From Myxococcales bacterium (GTDB taxonomy: Bacteria; Myxococcota_A; Polyangia; Nannocystales; Nannocystaceae): a DNA stretch of 64,000 nt. The position numbers were made by a program, and so were the translations under genes. Position 1 is the first letter of the stretch, and the number at the start of each line of letters is the position of its first letter. Below, piece after piece: positions 16,981 to 25,523 of the stretch. The notes under the pieces are model-generated. The model did no database searches and was not told the DNA's origin. It saw only the letters and a list, made by a program, of their open reading frames with translations. The stretch is taken from assembly GCA_020633315.1 (NCBI GenBank), contig JACKDV010000008.1:186001-250000 (forward strand). Reading direction: 5' to 3'.

Positions 16981-17114
16981 GGTCTGGCCCGCGTAGCCGG
17001 AAGGGGCCCCCGGTCGCGCGCAGGCGGCGACGACCAACCCCTCCAAGCACCCAATCTCCAATTCGCCGACGAGCACGTCCGGGGTAGGCGTCCGGCGTTA
17101 AACAGGGCCAGACC
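16981..17114. repeat. 134-bp imperfect inverted-repeat element (MITE-like or structured RNA)
   Basis: GGTCTGGCCC at 16981-16990 and GGGCCAGACC at 17105-17114 are perfect 10-bp inverted ends. Inward, GCCGGA (16996-17001) pairs with TCCGGC (17091-17096), and CCCCGG (17008-17013) pairs with CCGGGG (17079-17084). The arms are about 36-39 nt and enclose a 59-nt loop that is more AT-rich than its surroundings. No target-site duplication is evident. The loop holds no supported gene. Confidence 0.55.
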
Positions 17115-17134
17115 TCCCCGCTCGCAGCGCAGCC

Positions 17135-17162
17135 CTCCGAGCACCCCCCTCCGAGCACCCCC
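17135..17162. repeat. Two tandem 14-bp repeats
   Basis: CTCCGAGCACCCCC occurs twice in direct succession (17135-17148 and 17149-17162), immediately after the inverted-repeat element and running into the stop codon of the nitrilase-like gene. Replication slippage would explain it. Confidence 0.7.
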
Positions 17163-18019
17163 TATCCATCCCCCTCCACCGGCACCAACCCCCACGCCAG
17201 CGTCTCCCCCCACGCCCCCGCATACACCTCGCTCCGCACCGCCAGATACCCCGGATACCCCCGCCGCGCCGCCTCATTGCGCCCCGTATCCACATCCACG
17301 AACACGAAGGTCTCCCGCCCGCGCACGACCACCTCCCCCATGGGATCGATCGCAATCGAGGGCCCCCCCAGCGGAGTCCCCCCCTCCGGCGCCGGCCGAT
17401 TCACCGACACGATCCAGGTACTGGCCGTCCGAGCCGCCGCCCGCATCACCAGCTCCCACTCGTCGAAGGTATCCGGCTCGGTCGCCCGCGGATGACACAC
17501 CAGCCGCGCCCCTCGAGCCGCGAGCACGTGCGTCCCCTGGGGCCGGTTGATGTCCGAGCAGATCTGGATCCCGAAGGGCACCCCGTGCAGCGCGAGCAAG
17601 GGCAGCGCTCCCGCTCCCGGCTCGTAGTGATCGGCCTCCCAGAACCCCGGCTCCTGCGGCAGGTGCAGCTTGGCGTAGCGCCCTCGCTCCTGCCCGTGCT
17701 CGTCGACCACCATCGCCTCGTTGTGGCGCCGACCCGTGGCGGGGTCGACCACGATCGCCCCGCCGAGCACGGCGATGCCCACCTCCGCGGCCGCGGCCGC
17801 GAGCCGCTGCTGTCGCGGTCCCCCCGGCGGCTCTGCGTCCTCGTCACGCACCTCGCGGGTGGCGGGCGCCCAGGGCTGCAGCGGCAGCTCGGGCAGCACC
17901 GCGAGCTGGGCTCCGTGATCGCGAGCGTGCCGGAGCCGCTCGAGCAATCGGGGCTGGGCCCCGGCGTCGGGGAACACGTCGGAGATCAATGCGACGCGCA
18001 GGCACGCGGGGCTCGCCAT
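17162..18019 (-). CDS. Carbon-nitrogen hydrolase (nitrilase superfamily)
   Basis: 285 residues. The Glu-Lys-Cys catalytic triad of the superfamily is present: Glu44 in LPELPLQ, Lys117 in YAKLHLPQEPGF and Cys154 in QICSDINRP. Family members hydrolyse or condense amides and nitriles. The substrate cannot be read from sequence, and the subfamily is probably amidase- or carbamoylase-like. No signal peptide is visible. TAGGCT, a -10-like hexamer, sits 6 nt before the ATG, so the transcript may be leaderless. The stop falls in the 14-bp repeat. It lies 18 bp from the 18038-18979 gene, which is on the same strand and upstream. Confidence 0.88.
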   Translation of the reverse strand: MASPACLRVALISDVFPDAGAQPRLLERLRHARDHGAQLAVLPELPLQPWAPATREVRDEDAEPPGGPRQQRLAAAAAEVGIAVLGGAIVVDPATGRRHNEAMVVDEHGQERGRYAKLHLPQEPGFWEADHYEPGAGALPLLALHGVPFGIQICSDINRPQGTHVLAARGARLVCHPRATEPDTFDEWELVMRAAARTASTWIVSVNRPAPEGGTPLGGPSIAIDPMGEVVVRGRETFVFVDVDTGRNEAARRGYPGYLAVRSEVYAGAWGETLAWGLVPVEGDG

Positions 18020-18037
18020 GGACGGAGCCTAGCAGCG

Positions 18038-18979
18038 TCACCGCCCGTGGCGGTCGAGCCACGCGAGCACCCGTTCCTCCCACCTGCCGGGCGCGTTGAC
18101 GTGCCCACCGTCGTCGAGCCAGCGCCGCTGCAGCCGGTCCTCACCCACCGCGTCGAGGCTGGGCCCCACCGTCCACGGCGGGACCATCGGGTCGTGGTGC
18201 ATGCCCACGTAGAGCGCGGGCCGCTGGAGCTCGGGCAGCCGCGGTCCCACGCTGGCGCGGCGGTAGTAGTCCTCGACGTCGGCGAAGCCGAAGCGCGGCA
18301 CCACGGTGAGGCGGTCCCATTGCCGCAGGGTCATCACGCGCTCGACCTCGGCCAGCGGGGTGGGGACCGGACGGCGGGCGGCGACCTGGGCGTAGCCGGC
18401 CTTGAGCCCGGTCAGCACGTGACGCCGGTAGACGAAGGCCCGCCGTCGATCGATGGCTCGGCTCGAGAGCTCCAGGTCGAGCGGCGAGGAGATCGCTGCG
18501 ACCGCGGCCACCCGCGGCTCCGGCTCGAGCGCGTGGTGCAGGGCGATGTGCCCACCCAGCGAGTAGCCCAGCACCAGCACCCGCTCGAAGCGCGCGAGGC
18601 CGGGCTCGGCGAGGGCGTGAGCGAGGTCGCGGCCGAGCCCCGCGTGGTAGAGATCCTCGCCGTCGCCGCGGCTGCCTCGCAGCCCGAGCCGCAGCGACGA
18701 CCAGCCACGAAGGGCGGCCGCTGCGGCAGCCCGTCGGCAGTAGGGGCTGCTCGGGTCGCCCCCGAGCCCGTGGACCACCAGCAGCAGGGTGCTCGCTCCG
18801 GGTGCATCGGAGCGCAAGCCCCCAAGCCGCACGGAGCCGATGCGTGGATCGACGACGTCGGTGGACCACGGATCGGTCGAGGGCACGGGCAGTGGACGCA
18901 CGCGGTGACGGAGCTGGGGCAGCACCGTCCACACGTGGCCCGCGAGCCATCGGGAGGGTCGCCATCGACGCTGCGACAT
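18038..18979 (-). CDS. YheT-type alpha/beta hydrolase
   Basis: 313 residues from ATG 18979 (another ATG at 19006 would add nine). The sequence begins with RWLAGHVWTVLPQL, matching the N-terminal P-x-L-x-G-H-x-x-T segment of the YheT/ABHD1-3 family. The catalytic triad is visible as Ser140 in GYSLGG, Asp263 in MHHDPMVPP and His293 in GGHVN. LVVHGLGGDPSSPY forms the oxyanion loop. Family members are esterases or lipases acting on acylglycerols and similar substrates. TACGTT lies 8 nt before the ATG and may be a -10 element. The gene is divergent from the 19133 gene. Confidence 0.87.
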   Translation of the reverse strand: MSQRRWRPSRWLAGHVWTVLPQLRHRVRPLPVPSTDPWSTDVVDPRIGSVRLGGLRSDAPGASTLLLVVHGLGGDPSSPYCRRAAAAAALRGWSSLRLGLRGSRGDGEDLYHAGLGRDLAHALAEPGLARFERVLVLGYSLGGHIALHHALEPEPRVAAVAAISSPLDLELSSRAIDRRRAFVYRRHVLTGLKAGYAQVAARRPVPTPLAEVERVMTLRQWDRLTVVPRFGFADVEDYYRRASVGPRLPELQRPALYVGMHHDPMVPPWTVGPSLDAVGEDRLQRRWLDDGGHVNAPGRWEERVLAWLDRHGR

Positions 18980-19097
18980 CGCGATGGAACGTAGCAGCTC
19001 GAGCACCTCGGAGGATGCCGTGGGAGGGCTCCCAGGCCGTCGGTTGGCGCGCCGACGTCAGGACGTTCCAACGTTGCAGCACGTGCGTGATGCCACG

Positions 19098-19126
19098 TTG
19101 ACCCCGCTGGGGCACCGCGCTAGCTT
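19098..19126 (+). promoter_or_regulatory. Strong sigma70-like promoter for the cta/sco operon, leaderless
   Basis: TTGACC (19098-19103) and TAGCTT (19121-19126) are exactly 17 nt apart. The GTG start at 19133 follows after 6 nt, so the transcript would begin at the start codon. Just upstream CCAACGTTG (19067-19075 region) contains the palindrome CAACGTTG, and ACGTT recurs, a possible regulator site. Confidence 0.6.
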
Positions 19127-19132
19127 GCCGGC

Positions 19133-19597
19133 GTGTCGAGCCCGGAGGTCGAGACCTCGGGACCCAGCCTCCGCCTGGTGTTGGGCGTGATGTCCGTGGT
19201 CGTGGTCGTCTTGGGCGTTCTCGCCTATTGGCGCTACGTGGTCTCCGAGAACCACTTCGCCGAGGTCATGGCCCGCATGGACGAGCAGGGCAAGGTGCTC
19301 GACACCGAGGGCTGCATCGACGCCGTGCTCGACTGGCACGCCCACTGCGAGGCCAACAAGCCCCTGTGCGACAACGGGGTGCCCCACGTGCTCACCCACT
19401 GCCTCGCCGGCCAGGATCGCAGCTCCACCTGCGAGTCGCTCGATCTCTCGTCGGCCAAGGCCCAATGGGTCTTCAACTCTTGCCTCGAACGCGGTACCCC
19501 TTGCCAGAACCAGAAGAAGTGCGTCTGCGCCGATGCGTACCGCGCCATCGACAGCTACTGCCGGCACGACCAGCAGGGCACCGTCGCCCCCCTCTGA
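19133..19597 (+). CDS. Small Cys-rich single-pass membrane protein, unknown function
   Basis: 154 residues from GTG 19133, a start fixed by the promoter 6 nt upstream. One membrane helix (14-33) is followed by a domain of about 120 residues with ten cysteines, including KCVCADA and a PLCDN/HCLAG pair. That number would permit five disulfides or a metal site, and the helix places the domain outside the cytoplasm. No CxxCH haem motif is present. It is the first gene of the run leading to ctaB (10-bp gap), a SCO protein and a cytochrome c, so a part in oxidase assembly is likely. The family is not recognised. Confidence 0.65.
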   Translation: MSSPEVETSGPSLRLVLGVMSVVVVVLGVLAYWRYVVSENHFAEVMARMDEQGKVLDTEGCIDAVLDWHAHCEANKPLCDNGVPHVLTHCLAGQDRSSTCESLDLSSAKAQWVFNSCLERGTPCQNQKKCVCADAYRAIDSYCRHDQQGTVAPL

Positions 19598-19607
19598 AGA
19601 CCCGCCC

Positions 19608-20462
19608 ATGACCCGCACCTCCGACCTGTGGCAGCTCACCAAGCCCGGTGTCACCCGCATGTGCGTGCTGACCACGGCGGGCGGCTTGGCGCTGGCGCCC
19701 GGCGAGATCGGCTGGCGGGGAGGCCTGGCCGCGGTGGTGGGATCGGCCCTCGCCGTGGCCGGGGCCAACGCGGCCAACATGTGGTGGGAGCGCGAGTCCG
19801 ACGGCCTCATGTCCCGCACCCGCCGTCGCCCCCTGCCCGCCGGTCGCATGGCCCCCGGCGTCGCGCTGCGCTTCTCGGCGATGCTGTCGATGGCCTCGCT
19901 GCTGGTGCTGGGCCTGGGCACCAACCTCCTCACCGCGGTCCTGGCCGGCCTGGCCATCGGGGCCTACGTGCTGGTCTACACCCCGCTCAAGCGCCGCACG
20001 CCGCTGGCCCTGGTCATCGGCGCGATCCCGGGAGCCGTGCCGCCCCTGCTGGGCTGGACCGCGGTCACCGATGCGCTCGACCCCGGCGGCCTCGTGCTGT
20101 TCGGGATCCTGCTCGTCTGGCAGATTCCTCACTTCATCGCCATCGCGCTCTACCGCAAGGCCGAGTACGCCCGCGCCGGGATCCGGGTGGTCCCGCTGGT
20201 GCGCGGCGATGCGGTCGCCAAGATCCAGGCGGTGGCCTGGGCGATGCTGCTGGTGCCGCTGTCGCTGATGCTCACCCCGCTGGGCGTGGCCGGCAGCCTC
20301 TATCTGTGGTGCGCCATGGTGCTGGGCATGGCCTTCCTCGGCTGGGCCTTCACCGGCCTCGACGACGGAGCTGGCCCCCGCTGGGCTCGAGGCTACTTCC
20401 TGGCCTCGCTGGTCTACTTGCCGGCCCTCACCACCGCCCTGGCTCTCGACGTCCTGTTCTAG
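19608..20462 (+). CDS. ctaB: Protohaem IX farnesyltransferase CtaB
   Basis: 284 residues from ATG 19608. CtaB attaches farnesyl to haem b to make haem O, the precursor of haem A for the oxidase. The UbiA-type Asp-rich site is present as NMWWERESDGLMSRTRRRPL (about 57-76), and YTPLKRRTP marks the second conserved loop. About eight to nine membrane helices are predicted. haem A synthase (ctaA) is not in the window. The stop codon lies inside a 13-bp tandem duplication. Confidence 0.95.
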   Translation: MTRTSDLWQLTKPGVTRMCVLTTAGGLALAPGEIGWRGGLAAVVGSALAVAGANAANMWWERESDGLMSRTRRRPLPAGRMAPGVALRFSAMLSMASLLVLGLGTNLLTAVLAGLAIGAYVLVYTPLKRRTPLALVIGAIPGAVPPLLGWTAVTDALDPGGLVLFGILLVWQIPHFIAIALYRKAEYARAGIRVVPLVRGDAVAKIQAVAWAMLLVPLSLMLTPLGVAGSLYLWCAMVLGMAFLGWAFTGLDDGAGPRWARGYFLASLVYLPALTTALALDVLF

Positions 20463-20482
20463 GGTCTAGTTCTAGGGTCTAG
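20457..20482. repeat. 13-bp tandem duplication over the ctaB stop
   Basis: TTCTAGGGTCTAG occurs twice in a row (20457-20469, 20470-20482), and the first copy contains the TAG stop of ctaB. It resembles a recent slippage event and leaves both flanking genes intact. Confidence 0.75.
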
Positions 20483-20508
20483 ATAGAAAGGTTTCCAGGC
20501 TCCTCGTC

Positions 20509-21183
20509 ATGCGACCTCCTCCCGACCTCCAGCGGCCCGGGTGGCTGGAGTGGTTTCGGCGGTACGTCTGGGCGATCTCCTTCATCGCCGGGGTGGTGAC
20601 CCTCACGGCCCTGCGCTGCAGCGGCCGGCTGCGGCACGTGCCCGATGCCCCGGAGGTGATGTTCCAGCTCCCGGCGGGCTACGCCCTGGTCGATCAGGAG
20701 GGCCGGCCCTTCACCCCCGAGACCCTCGAGGGCGAGGTCTGGGTGGCCGGCTTCGTGTTCACCACCTGCCCCAGCACCTGCCCGGTCGTCACCAAGGCGA
20801 TGAGCGAGCTGCGGGACCGCTTCGACCGCTACGGCGTCGACGTGCAGATGGTCTCCTTCACCGTCGACCCCGAGCACGACACCCCCGCGGTCCTGTCGCA
20901 GTACATCGCCGACCAGGGCATCGCCAACGAGCGCTGGCGCTTCGTCACCGGCGAGCCCAAGGCGGTCGTCGAGCTCGTCCGCAACGGCTTCAAGCTCGGC
21001 GTGGGGCAGCGGGAGGCCGACGAGGCCGGGGTGGCCTACGACATCGCGCACTCCACGAAGCTGGCGCTGATCGACGGCAATGGGGGAATTCGTGGGTTCT
21101 ACGGCATCGACGGGGAGCACGGGACCGACGAGATCTTCGAACGGGCCCAGCACCTGCTGGCCGAGATGGAGCGGGATCGGTGA
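20509..21183 (+). CDS. SCO1/SenC copper chaperone
   Basis: 224 residues. An N-terminal anchor (about 19-36) leads to a thioredoxin-fold SCO domain with copper ligands Cys87 and Cys91 in TTCPSTCPVV and His181 in IAHSTK. SCO proteins load copper into the CuA site of oxidase subunit II. The order ctaB-sco-cytochrome c fits an assembly role. The next gene overlaps its stop (GTGA). A second SCO-like gene at 30349 lies directly before ctaC. The two are not close copies, so they may have different tasks. Confidence 0.92.
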   Translation: MRPPPDLQRPGWLEWFRRYVWAISFIAGVVTLTALRCSGRLRHVPDAPEVMFQLPAGYALVDQEGRPFTPETLEGEVWVAGFVFTTCPSTCPVVTKAMSELRDRFDRYGVDVQMVSFTVDPEHDTPAVLSQYIADQGIANERWRFVTGEPKAVVELVRNGFKLGVGQREADEAGVAYDIAHSTKLALIDGNGGIRGFYGIDGEHGTDEIFERAQHLLAEMERDR

Positions 21184-21650
21184 GGACCCTCGCGTCCCTG
21201 CCGGGTCCCATCCTCGTTCCGTCGATCGTCGTGCTCTGTGCCCTGGGGTCGTGTGGCGATCCTCCCCAGCGCTTCACGGGGCCGATGGTGCTCGGCGGCC
21301 AGGAGGTGAGCCCCGAGGTCCTCGGCCGCGGGGCTCGCGTGTATGCCCTGTACTGTGTGAGCTGCCACGCGGCCGACGGCTCGGGCACGGGCAACGGGTC
21401 TCGATCCTTCACCGTGCCCCCCCGCGATTTCCGCGAGGCCGACTTCCGCTACGTCTCGGGGCCGGAGGGATCGCTGCCCACCGACGCGGATCTCGAGCAC
21501 ACGATCAGTCACGGCGTGCCCGACAACGGCATGCCGGCCTGGGATGGCTTGCCGGCCGAGGATCGGGCCGCGGTCGCCCAGTACCTCAAGACCTTCTCCA
21601 AACGCTGGGCTCACGAGTCCCCGCCCGCCGTGGAGGGGCGCAAGGGATGA
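21180..21650 (+). CDS. Monohaem cytochrome c lipoprotein
   Basis: 156 residues from GTG 21180, which overlaps the sco stop. A lipoprotein signal ends at Cys25 (LGSC), and a single CVSCH haem motif is at 59-63 in a small class I cytochrome domain. A Met in NGMPAW near 119-124 is a plausible sixth ligand. A lipid-anchored cytochrome here could shuttle electrons between alternative complex III and the caa3 oxidase. That role is inferred from position. Confidence 0.88.
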   Translation: MRTLASLPGPILVPSIVVLCALGSCGDPPQRFTGPMVLGGQEVSPEVLGRGARVYALYCVSCHAADGSGTGNGSRSFTVPPRDFREADFRYVSGPEGSLPTDADLEHTISHGVPDNGMPAWDGLPAEDRAAVAQYLKTFSKRWAHESPPAVEGRKG

Positions 21651-21706
21651 GGGCCAAGGTCACTTTCTTTGCAGGCGAGGCTCGACGAGAAGCGTGTTCG
21701 GCGAGC

Positions 21707-21735
21707 TTGCGGCGCCATGGCGCAATTGCTAGGGT
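21707..21735 (+). promoter_or_regulatory. Promoter candidate and palindrome upstream of actA
   Basis: TTGCGG (21707-21712) and TAGGGT (21730-21735) are 17 nt apart, with the perfect 12-bp palindrome GCGCCATGGCGC (21712-21723) filling the spacer. A protein bound there would block RNA polymerase. The start codon of actA is 85 bp downstream, and AAAGG lies 9 nt before it. Confidence 0.4.
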
Positions 21736-21820
21736 CCGCGCCGCCAGAAGCGTGATGCACGCGGCAAACATGGGAGCAACGGGGCTCTTCACGGGGTCCC
21801 CCGAGCAAAGGTGAACGACC

Positions 21821-22468
21821 GTGCCGGCGATCTTTCCTCGTTGGACGAACAACATTCCGATCGCGATCGGTCTGCTCGCCCCCCTCGTAGGGGCCGGGCT
21901 GATCTTCGTGGTCTGGTACTGGTTCTCGCCCAGTTACACCGACGTCGGGTATCGCCCCGAGCAGCCGGTTCCGTACAGCCACAAGCTGCACGCGGGTGAC
22001 ATGGGCATCGACTGCCGCTACTGCCACAACACGGTGGAGCGCGCGGCTCATGCCGCCATCCCGCCCACGCAGACGTGCATGAACTGCCACGAGCAGGTCA
22101 AGACGGAGAGCCTGCGGCTGCGGAAGGTGCGAGAGAGCTACAAGACCGGGGAGCCCATCGAGTGGGTTCGGGTCCATCAGCTTCCAGACTACGCCTACTT
22201 CAACCACTCCCCCCACGTGGCGGCGGGGGTGGGCTGCGCGACCTGTCACGGTCGCGTGGACAAGATGGAGGTCGTGGAGATGGATCAGCCGCTGTCGATG
22301 GGGTGGTGCCTCGACTGTCACCGCAACCCGGAGCCCAACCTCCGGCCCCTCGATCAAGTGACCAACATGAACTGGGATCCCACGCAGGAGGCTTACGACC
22401 CCAAGCGTGATCCCGCCCGCAAGCGGCAGGTCAATCCTCCCTTGCACTGCTCGGGGTGTCACCGATGA
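21821..22468 (+). CDS. actA: Alternative complex III subunit ActA, pentahaem cytochrome c
   Basis: 215 residues from GTG 21821, with AAAGG about 9 nt upstream. One membrane helix (12-34) anchors a periplasmic domain with five CxxCH haem sites, at 65-69, 86-90, 139-143, 163-167 and 210-214, the standard ActA number. ACIII oxidises quinol and passes electrons to cytochrome c or directly to the oxidase. It is the first gene of an unbroken act operon and shares four bases with actB. Confidence 0.95.
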   Translation: MPAIFPRWTNNIPIAIGLLAPLVGAGLIFVVWYWFSPSYTDVGYRPEQPVPYSHKLHAGDMGIDCRYCHNTVERAAHAAIPPTQTCMNCHEQVKTESLRLRKVRESYKTGEPIEWVRVHQLPDYAYFNHSPHVAAGVGCATCHGRVDKMEVVEMDQPLSMGWCLDCHRNPEPNLRPLDQVTNMNWDPTQEAYDPKRDPARKRQVNPPLHCSGCHR

Positions 22469-25400
22469 GAAGACTCGAGGGATACCGTCACGGCTACTGG
22501 CGCAGCCTGGAGCACAAGGCCACGTCGTTCGACGACGAGGCCGACTCTTGGCGTGAATTCCCGGAGGGCGCGAAGGAGCCGCCTCCCATGCCCAAGGAGT
22601 CGCTGTCGCGGCGTCGCTTCTTCGGGGTGATGGGGGCCTCGGCCGCGCTCGCGGGAGCGACCGCGACCACCGGCTGCATCCGCAAGCCCAAGGAGAACAT
22701 CCTGCCGTTCGCCGAGCGGCCCGAGGATCTGATCCCCGGCAAGCCCCTCTACTACGCCAGCGCCTTCGCCGAGGCCGGCAGCGTGGCGGGCGTGCTGGTG
22801 GAGAGCCAGGACGGGCGGCCCACGAAGATCGAGGGCAACCCGCGGCACTCGGGCTCGCAGGGAGGGGCCAGCGCCTTCGCCCAGGCGTCGGTCCTCGAGA
22901 TCTACGATCCCGACCGCACCCGGCTCCCGCTCCACGGCGAGGAGATCGCGGACTGGACGGCGACCAAGGACGCGATGGGCCAGCTCGTCGAGGGCTTCGT
23001 GGCCAAGGGCGGCAAGGGCCTGGCCCTGGTGCTGCCCCAGGTGCTGTCGCCCACGCAGCGCTACCAGCTGCAGCAGCTCAAGGAGCGGCTGCCGCAGGTC
23101 CAGCTCTTCGTCGACGATCCCACCATGCCCGCCAACGCGATCGCGGCGGCGGAGATGGTCGGCGGGGCGGGAGCTCGCTCGTTCCACGCGCTGGGTGACG
23201 CCGCGGTGGTGTTCGCGGCCGACTCCGACTTCCTCGGAGGCGAGACCGACCACGTGAGGCTGACCCGCGAGTGGGCCAAGACCCGCCGGGTGCAGCGGAC
23301 CACCGACCCGATGAGCCGCCTCTACGTCGTCGAGCCGCACCTGAGCGGCACGGGCGTGATGGCCGACCACCGGGTGCGGGTGAAGTCCAGCCAGGTGGGC
23401 GACGTGATGATCGCCCTGGCCAAGGCGCTGGACGGGCAGGGGACCACCTGGCCCAACACCGCGCAGGGCGTGGTCGCCCAGCTTCCCGCGGTGAGCCTCG
23501 ACGAGGGCACCCAGGCCTTCGTGACCGCGATGGCCAGGGACCTCGCGGCCAACCGGGGCAAGGGCGCGGTGCTCGTGGGCGAGCGCCAGCCGGTGTGGGT
23601 CCACGCGCTGGGCTCGCTCATCAACGCCGGGCTCGGCAACAACGGGGCCGGGCAGCGCTGGCTGTTCGACCGCGAGGCGGTCGCGATGATCCCGGTGGCC
23701 AAGCTCGCCGAGGCCGACGTGGAGGCGGTGCTCTGCCTGGGCACCAACCCCGCCTACACCACCCCGGTGGGGCTCGGCCTGGCCGACAAGCTGAGCAAGG
23801 TGGAGACGATCCACTTCGGGCTCTACCGCGACGAGACCGGGGCCATCGCCAAGTGGCACATCCCCGTCTCGCACTGGCTCGAGGCCTGGGGCGACCTGCA
23901 GGCGCTCGACGGCACGGTGTCGATCCAGCAGCCGCTCATCGCCCCGCTGCACGACACCTGGAGCACCACCGAGTGGCTGGGCTTCATCGCCAGCGGCTCG
24001 ATGCTCGACGGCTACAGCGTGGTCAAGTACGGCTACTCGGAGCGCCTCGGCGGGGGCTTCTCCGAGAAGACCTGGCGCCGCTGGGTGCACGACGGCGTGG
24101 TGAGCGGGATCCCTCGCGAGCCGGTGCTGCCCGTGCTCGACTGGAAGGGCCTGCCCGAGGCGATCGCCAAGGGCCGCCGCCCCGTCGACGGGATCGAGAT
24201 CGACCTGCGCACCTGCCCCAAGGTGGCCGACGGTCGGCTGAGCAACAGCGCCTGGATGCAGGAGCTGCCCCACCCGATCACCAAGCTCACCTGGGACAAC
24301 GCGGCCTTCATCAGCGCGGGCACGGCCACGTCGCTGGGGGTCAAGGACGGCGACCAGGTCACGGTCAACGCGGGCGGTCGCTCGCTGACCATCCCGGTCT
24401 TCGTCGCGCCGGGCCAGGCCGAGAGCACCGTCACCATCTCGCTGGGCTACGGCCGCAGCTGGGGCCAGGTGGCCAAGGACGTGGGCGTCAACGCCTACGA
24501 GATCCTGGGCACCCACGAGGACGGCACCCTGGCCTGGTTCTCCGAGGGGCAGGTCTCCGCTGCCGGCGGCAACCACCTGCTGGTGAGCACCCAGGACTAC
24601 GGCAAGCTCAAGCCGCCCGTGACCCGGGGCTTCGAGTACCCCGAGCGCCCGATCGTGCTCGAGTCCGACCGCGACGCCTGGGCCAAGGACCCGGAGTTCG
24701 TCGAGAAGGTCAACCTGATGGCGCCCGAGCGCCTGCACCACCTGTGGGATCCCCCGAAGCTGACGGGCAAGCAGCAGTGGGGGATGAGCATCGACCTCAA
24801 CACCTGCGTGGGCTGCAACGCCTGCGTGGTGGCCTGCCAGTCCGAGAACAACATCCCGGTGGTGGGCAAGGCCCAGGTCGCCAACGGCCGCGAGATGCAC
24901 TGGATGCGCATCGACCGGTACTTCCGCGGCGACGACGACAACCCGACGGCGGTGGTGCAGCCCATGCTGTGTCAGCACTGCGAGTCGGCGCCCTGCGAGA
25001 CCGTCTGCCCGGTCGCGGCCACGACCCACAGCCCCGAGGGGCTCAACGACATGGCCTACAACCGCTGCATCGGTACCCGCTACTGCTCGAACAACTGCCC
25101 GTTCAAGGTCCGGCGCTACAACTTCTTCAACTACAACCTCGACCTGAGGCCGGGGAAGTTCTGGAACGACGACGCCGACGGAGCTCGGCTGCGTCAGCTC
25201 CAGAAGAACCCCGACGTCACGATCCGCTTCCGCGGCGTGATGGAGAAGTGCACCTACTGCGTCCAGCGCATCAACCAGGCCAAGATCGAGGCCCACGTCG
25301 CCGGGCGGGACAAGGTGGCCGACGGCGAGATCGTCACGGCGTGCCAGCAGACCTGCCCCGCCGGCGCCATCGTGTTCGGTGACATCGCCGATCCCGACTC

Positions 25401-25518
25401 CGCCGTCAGCCAGGTCAAGGCCAACAGCCGCGACTACCAGGTGCTTCGCGACCTCAACATCGGCCCGCGCACCAGCTACCTGGCGCGGATCCGCAACCCC
25501 AACCCGGAGCTGGTGTAG
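22465..25518 (+). CDS. actB: Alternative complex III subunit ActB (molybdopterin-like and Fe-S domains)
   Basis: 1017 residues. ATG 22465 overlaps the actA stop and was preferred to a GTG at 22456. A Tat-type signal SRRRFFGVMG at 48-57 ends in a lipobox Cys71. A large molybdopterin-oxidoreductase-like half (75-740) lacks a visible Mo-pterin ligand, as in other ActB proteins. From about 773, four cysteine clusters follow (TCVGCNACVVAC, CQHCESAPCETVC, CIGTRYCSNNC and CTYC with CQQTC), binding three 4Fe-4S and one 3Fe-4S centres in known ACIII. The subunit passes electrons from quinol to the ActA haems. Confidence 0.95.
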   Translation: MRRLEGYRHGYWRSLEHKATSFDDEADSWREFPEGAKEPPPMPKESLSRRRFFGVMGASAALAGATATTGCIRKPKENILPFAERPEDLIPGKPLYYASAFAEAGSVAGVLVESQDGRPTKIEGNPRHSGSQGGASAFAQASVLEIYDPDRTRLPLHGEEIADWTATKDAMGQLVEGFVAKGGKGLALVLPQVLSPTQRYQLQQLKERLPQVQLFVDDPTMPANAIAAAEMVGGAGARSFHALGDAAVVFAADSDFLGGETDHVRLTREWAKTRRVQRTTDPMSRLYVVEPHLSGTGVMADHRVRVKSSQVGDVMIALAKALDGQGTTWPNTAQGVVAQLPAVSLDEGTQAFVTAMARDLAANRGKGAVLVGERQPVWVHALGSLINAGLGNNGAGQRWLFDREAVAMIPVAKLAEADVEAVLCLGTNPAYTTPVGLGLADKLSKVETIHFGLYRDETGAIAKWHIPVSHWLEAWGDLQALDGTVSIQQPLIAPLHDTWSTTEWLGFIASGSMLDGYSVVKYGYSERLGGGFSEKTWRRWVHDGVVSGIPREPVLPVLDWKGLPEAIAKGRRPVDGIEIDLRTCPKVADGRLSNSAWMQELPHPITKLTWDNAAFISAGTATSLGVKDGDQVTVNAGGRSLTIPVFVAPGQAESTVTISLGYGRSWGQVAKDVGVNAYEILGTHEDGTLAWFSEGQVSAAGGNHLLVSTQDYGKLKPPVTRGFEYPERPIVLESDRDAWAKDPEFVEKVNLMAPERLHHLWDPPKLTGKQQWGMSIDLNTCVGCNACVVACQSENNIPVVGKAQVANGREMHWMRIDRYFRGDDDNPTAVVQPMLCQHCESAPCETVCPVAATTHSPEGLNDMAYNRCIGTRYCSNNCPFKVRRYNFFNYNLDLRPGKFWNDDADGARLRQLQKNPDVTIRFRGVMEKCTYCVQRINQAKIEAHVAGRDKVADGEIVTACQQTCPAGAIVFGDIADPDSAVSQVKANSRDYQVLRDLNIGPRTSYLARIRNPNPELV

Positions 25519-25523
25519 CCGCC

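Noticed and set aside
17097..17103. GTTAAAC, matching the integron attC core GTTRRRY
   Set aside because: There is no matching RYYYAAC partner at the other arm, and the perfect inverted ends lie outside the motif, unlike an attC site. No integrase is nearby.
21648..21814. Short frame starting ATG over the stop of the cytochrome c gene
   Set aside because: The product is a basic sequence without domain, and it spans the likely promoter of actA.
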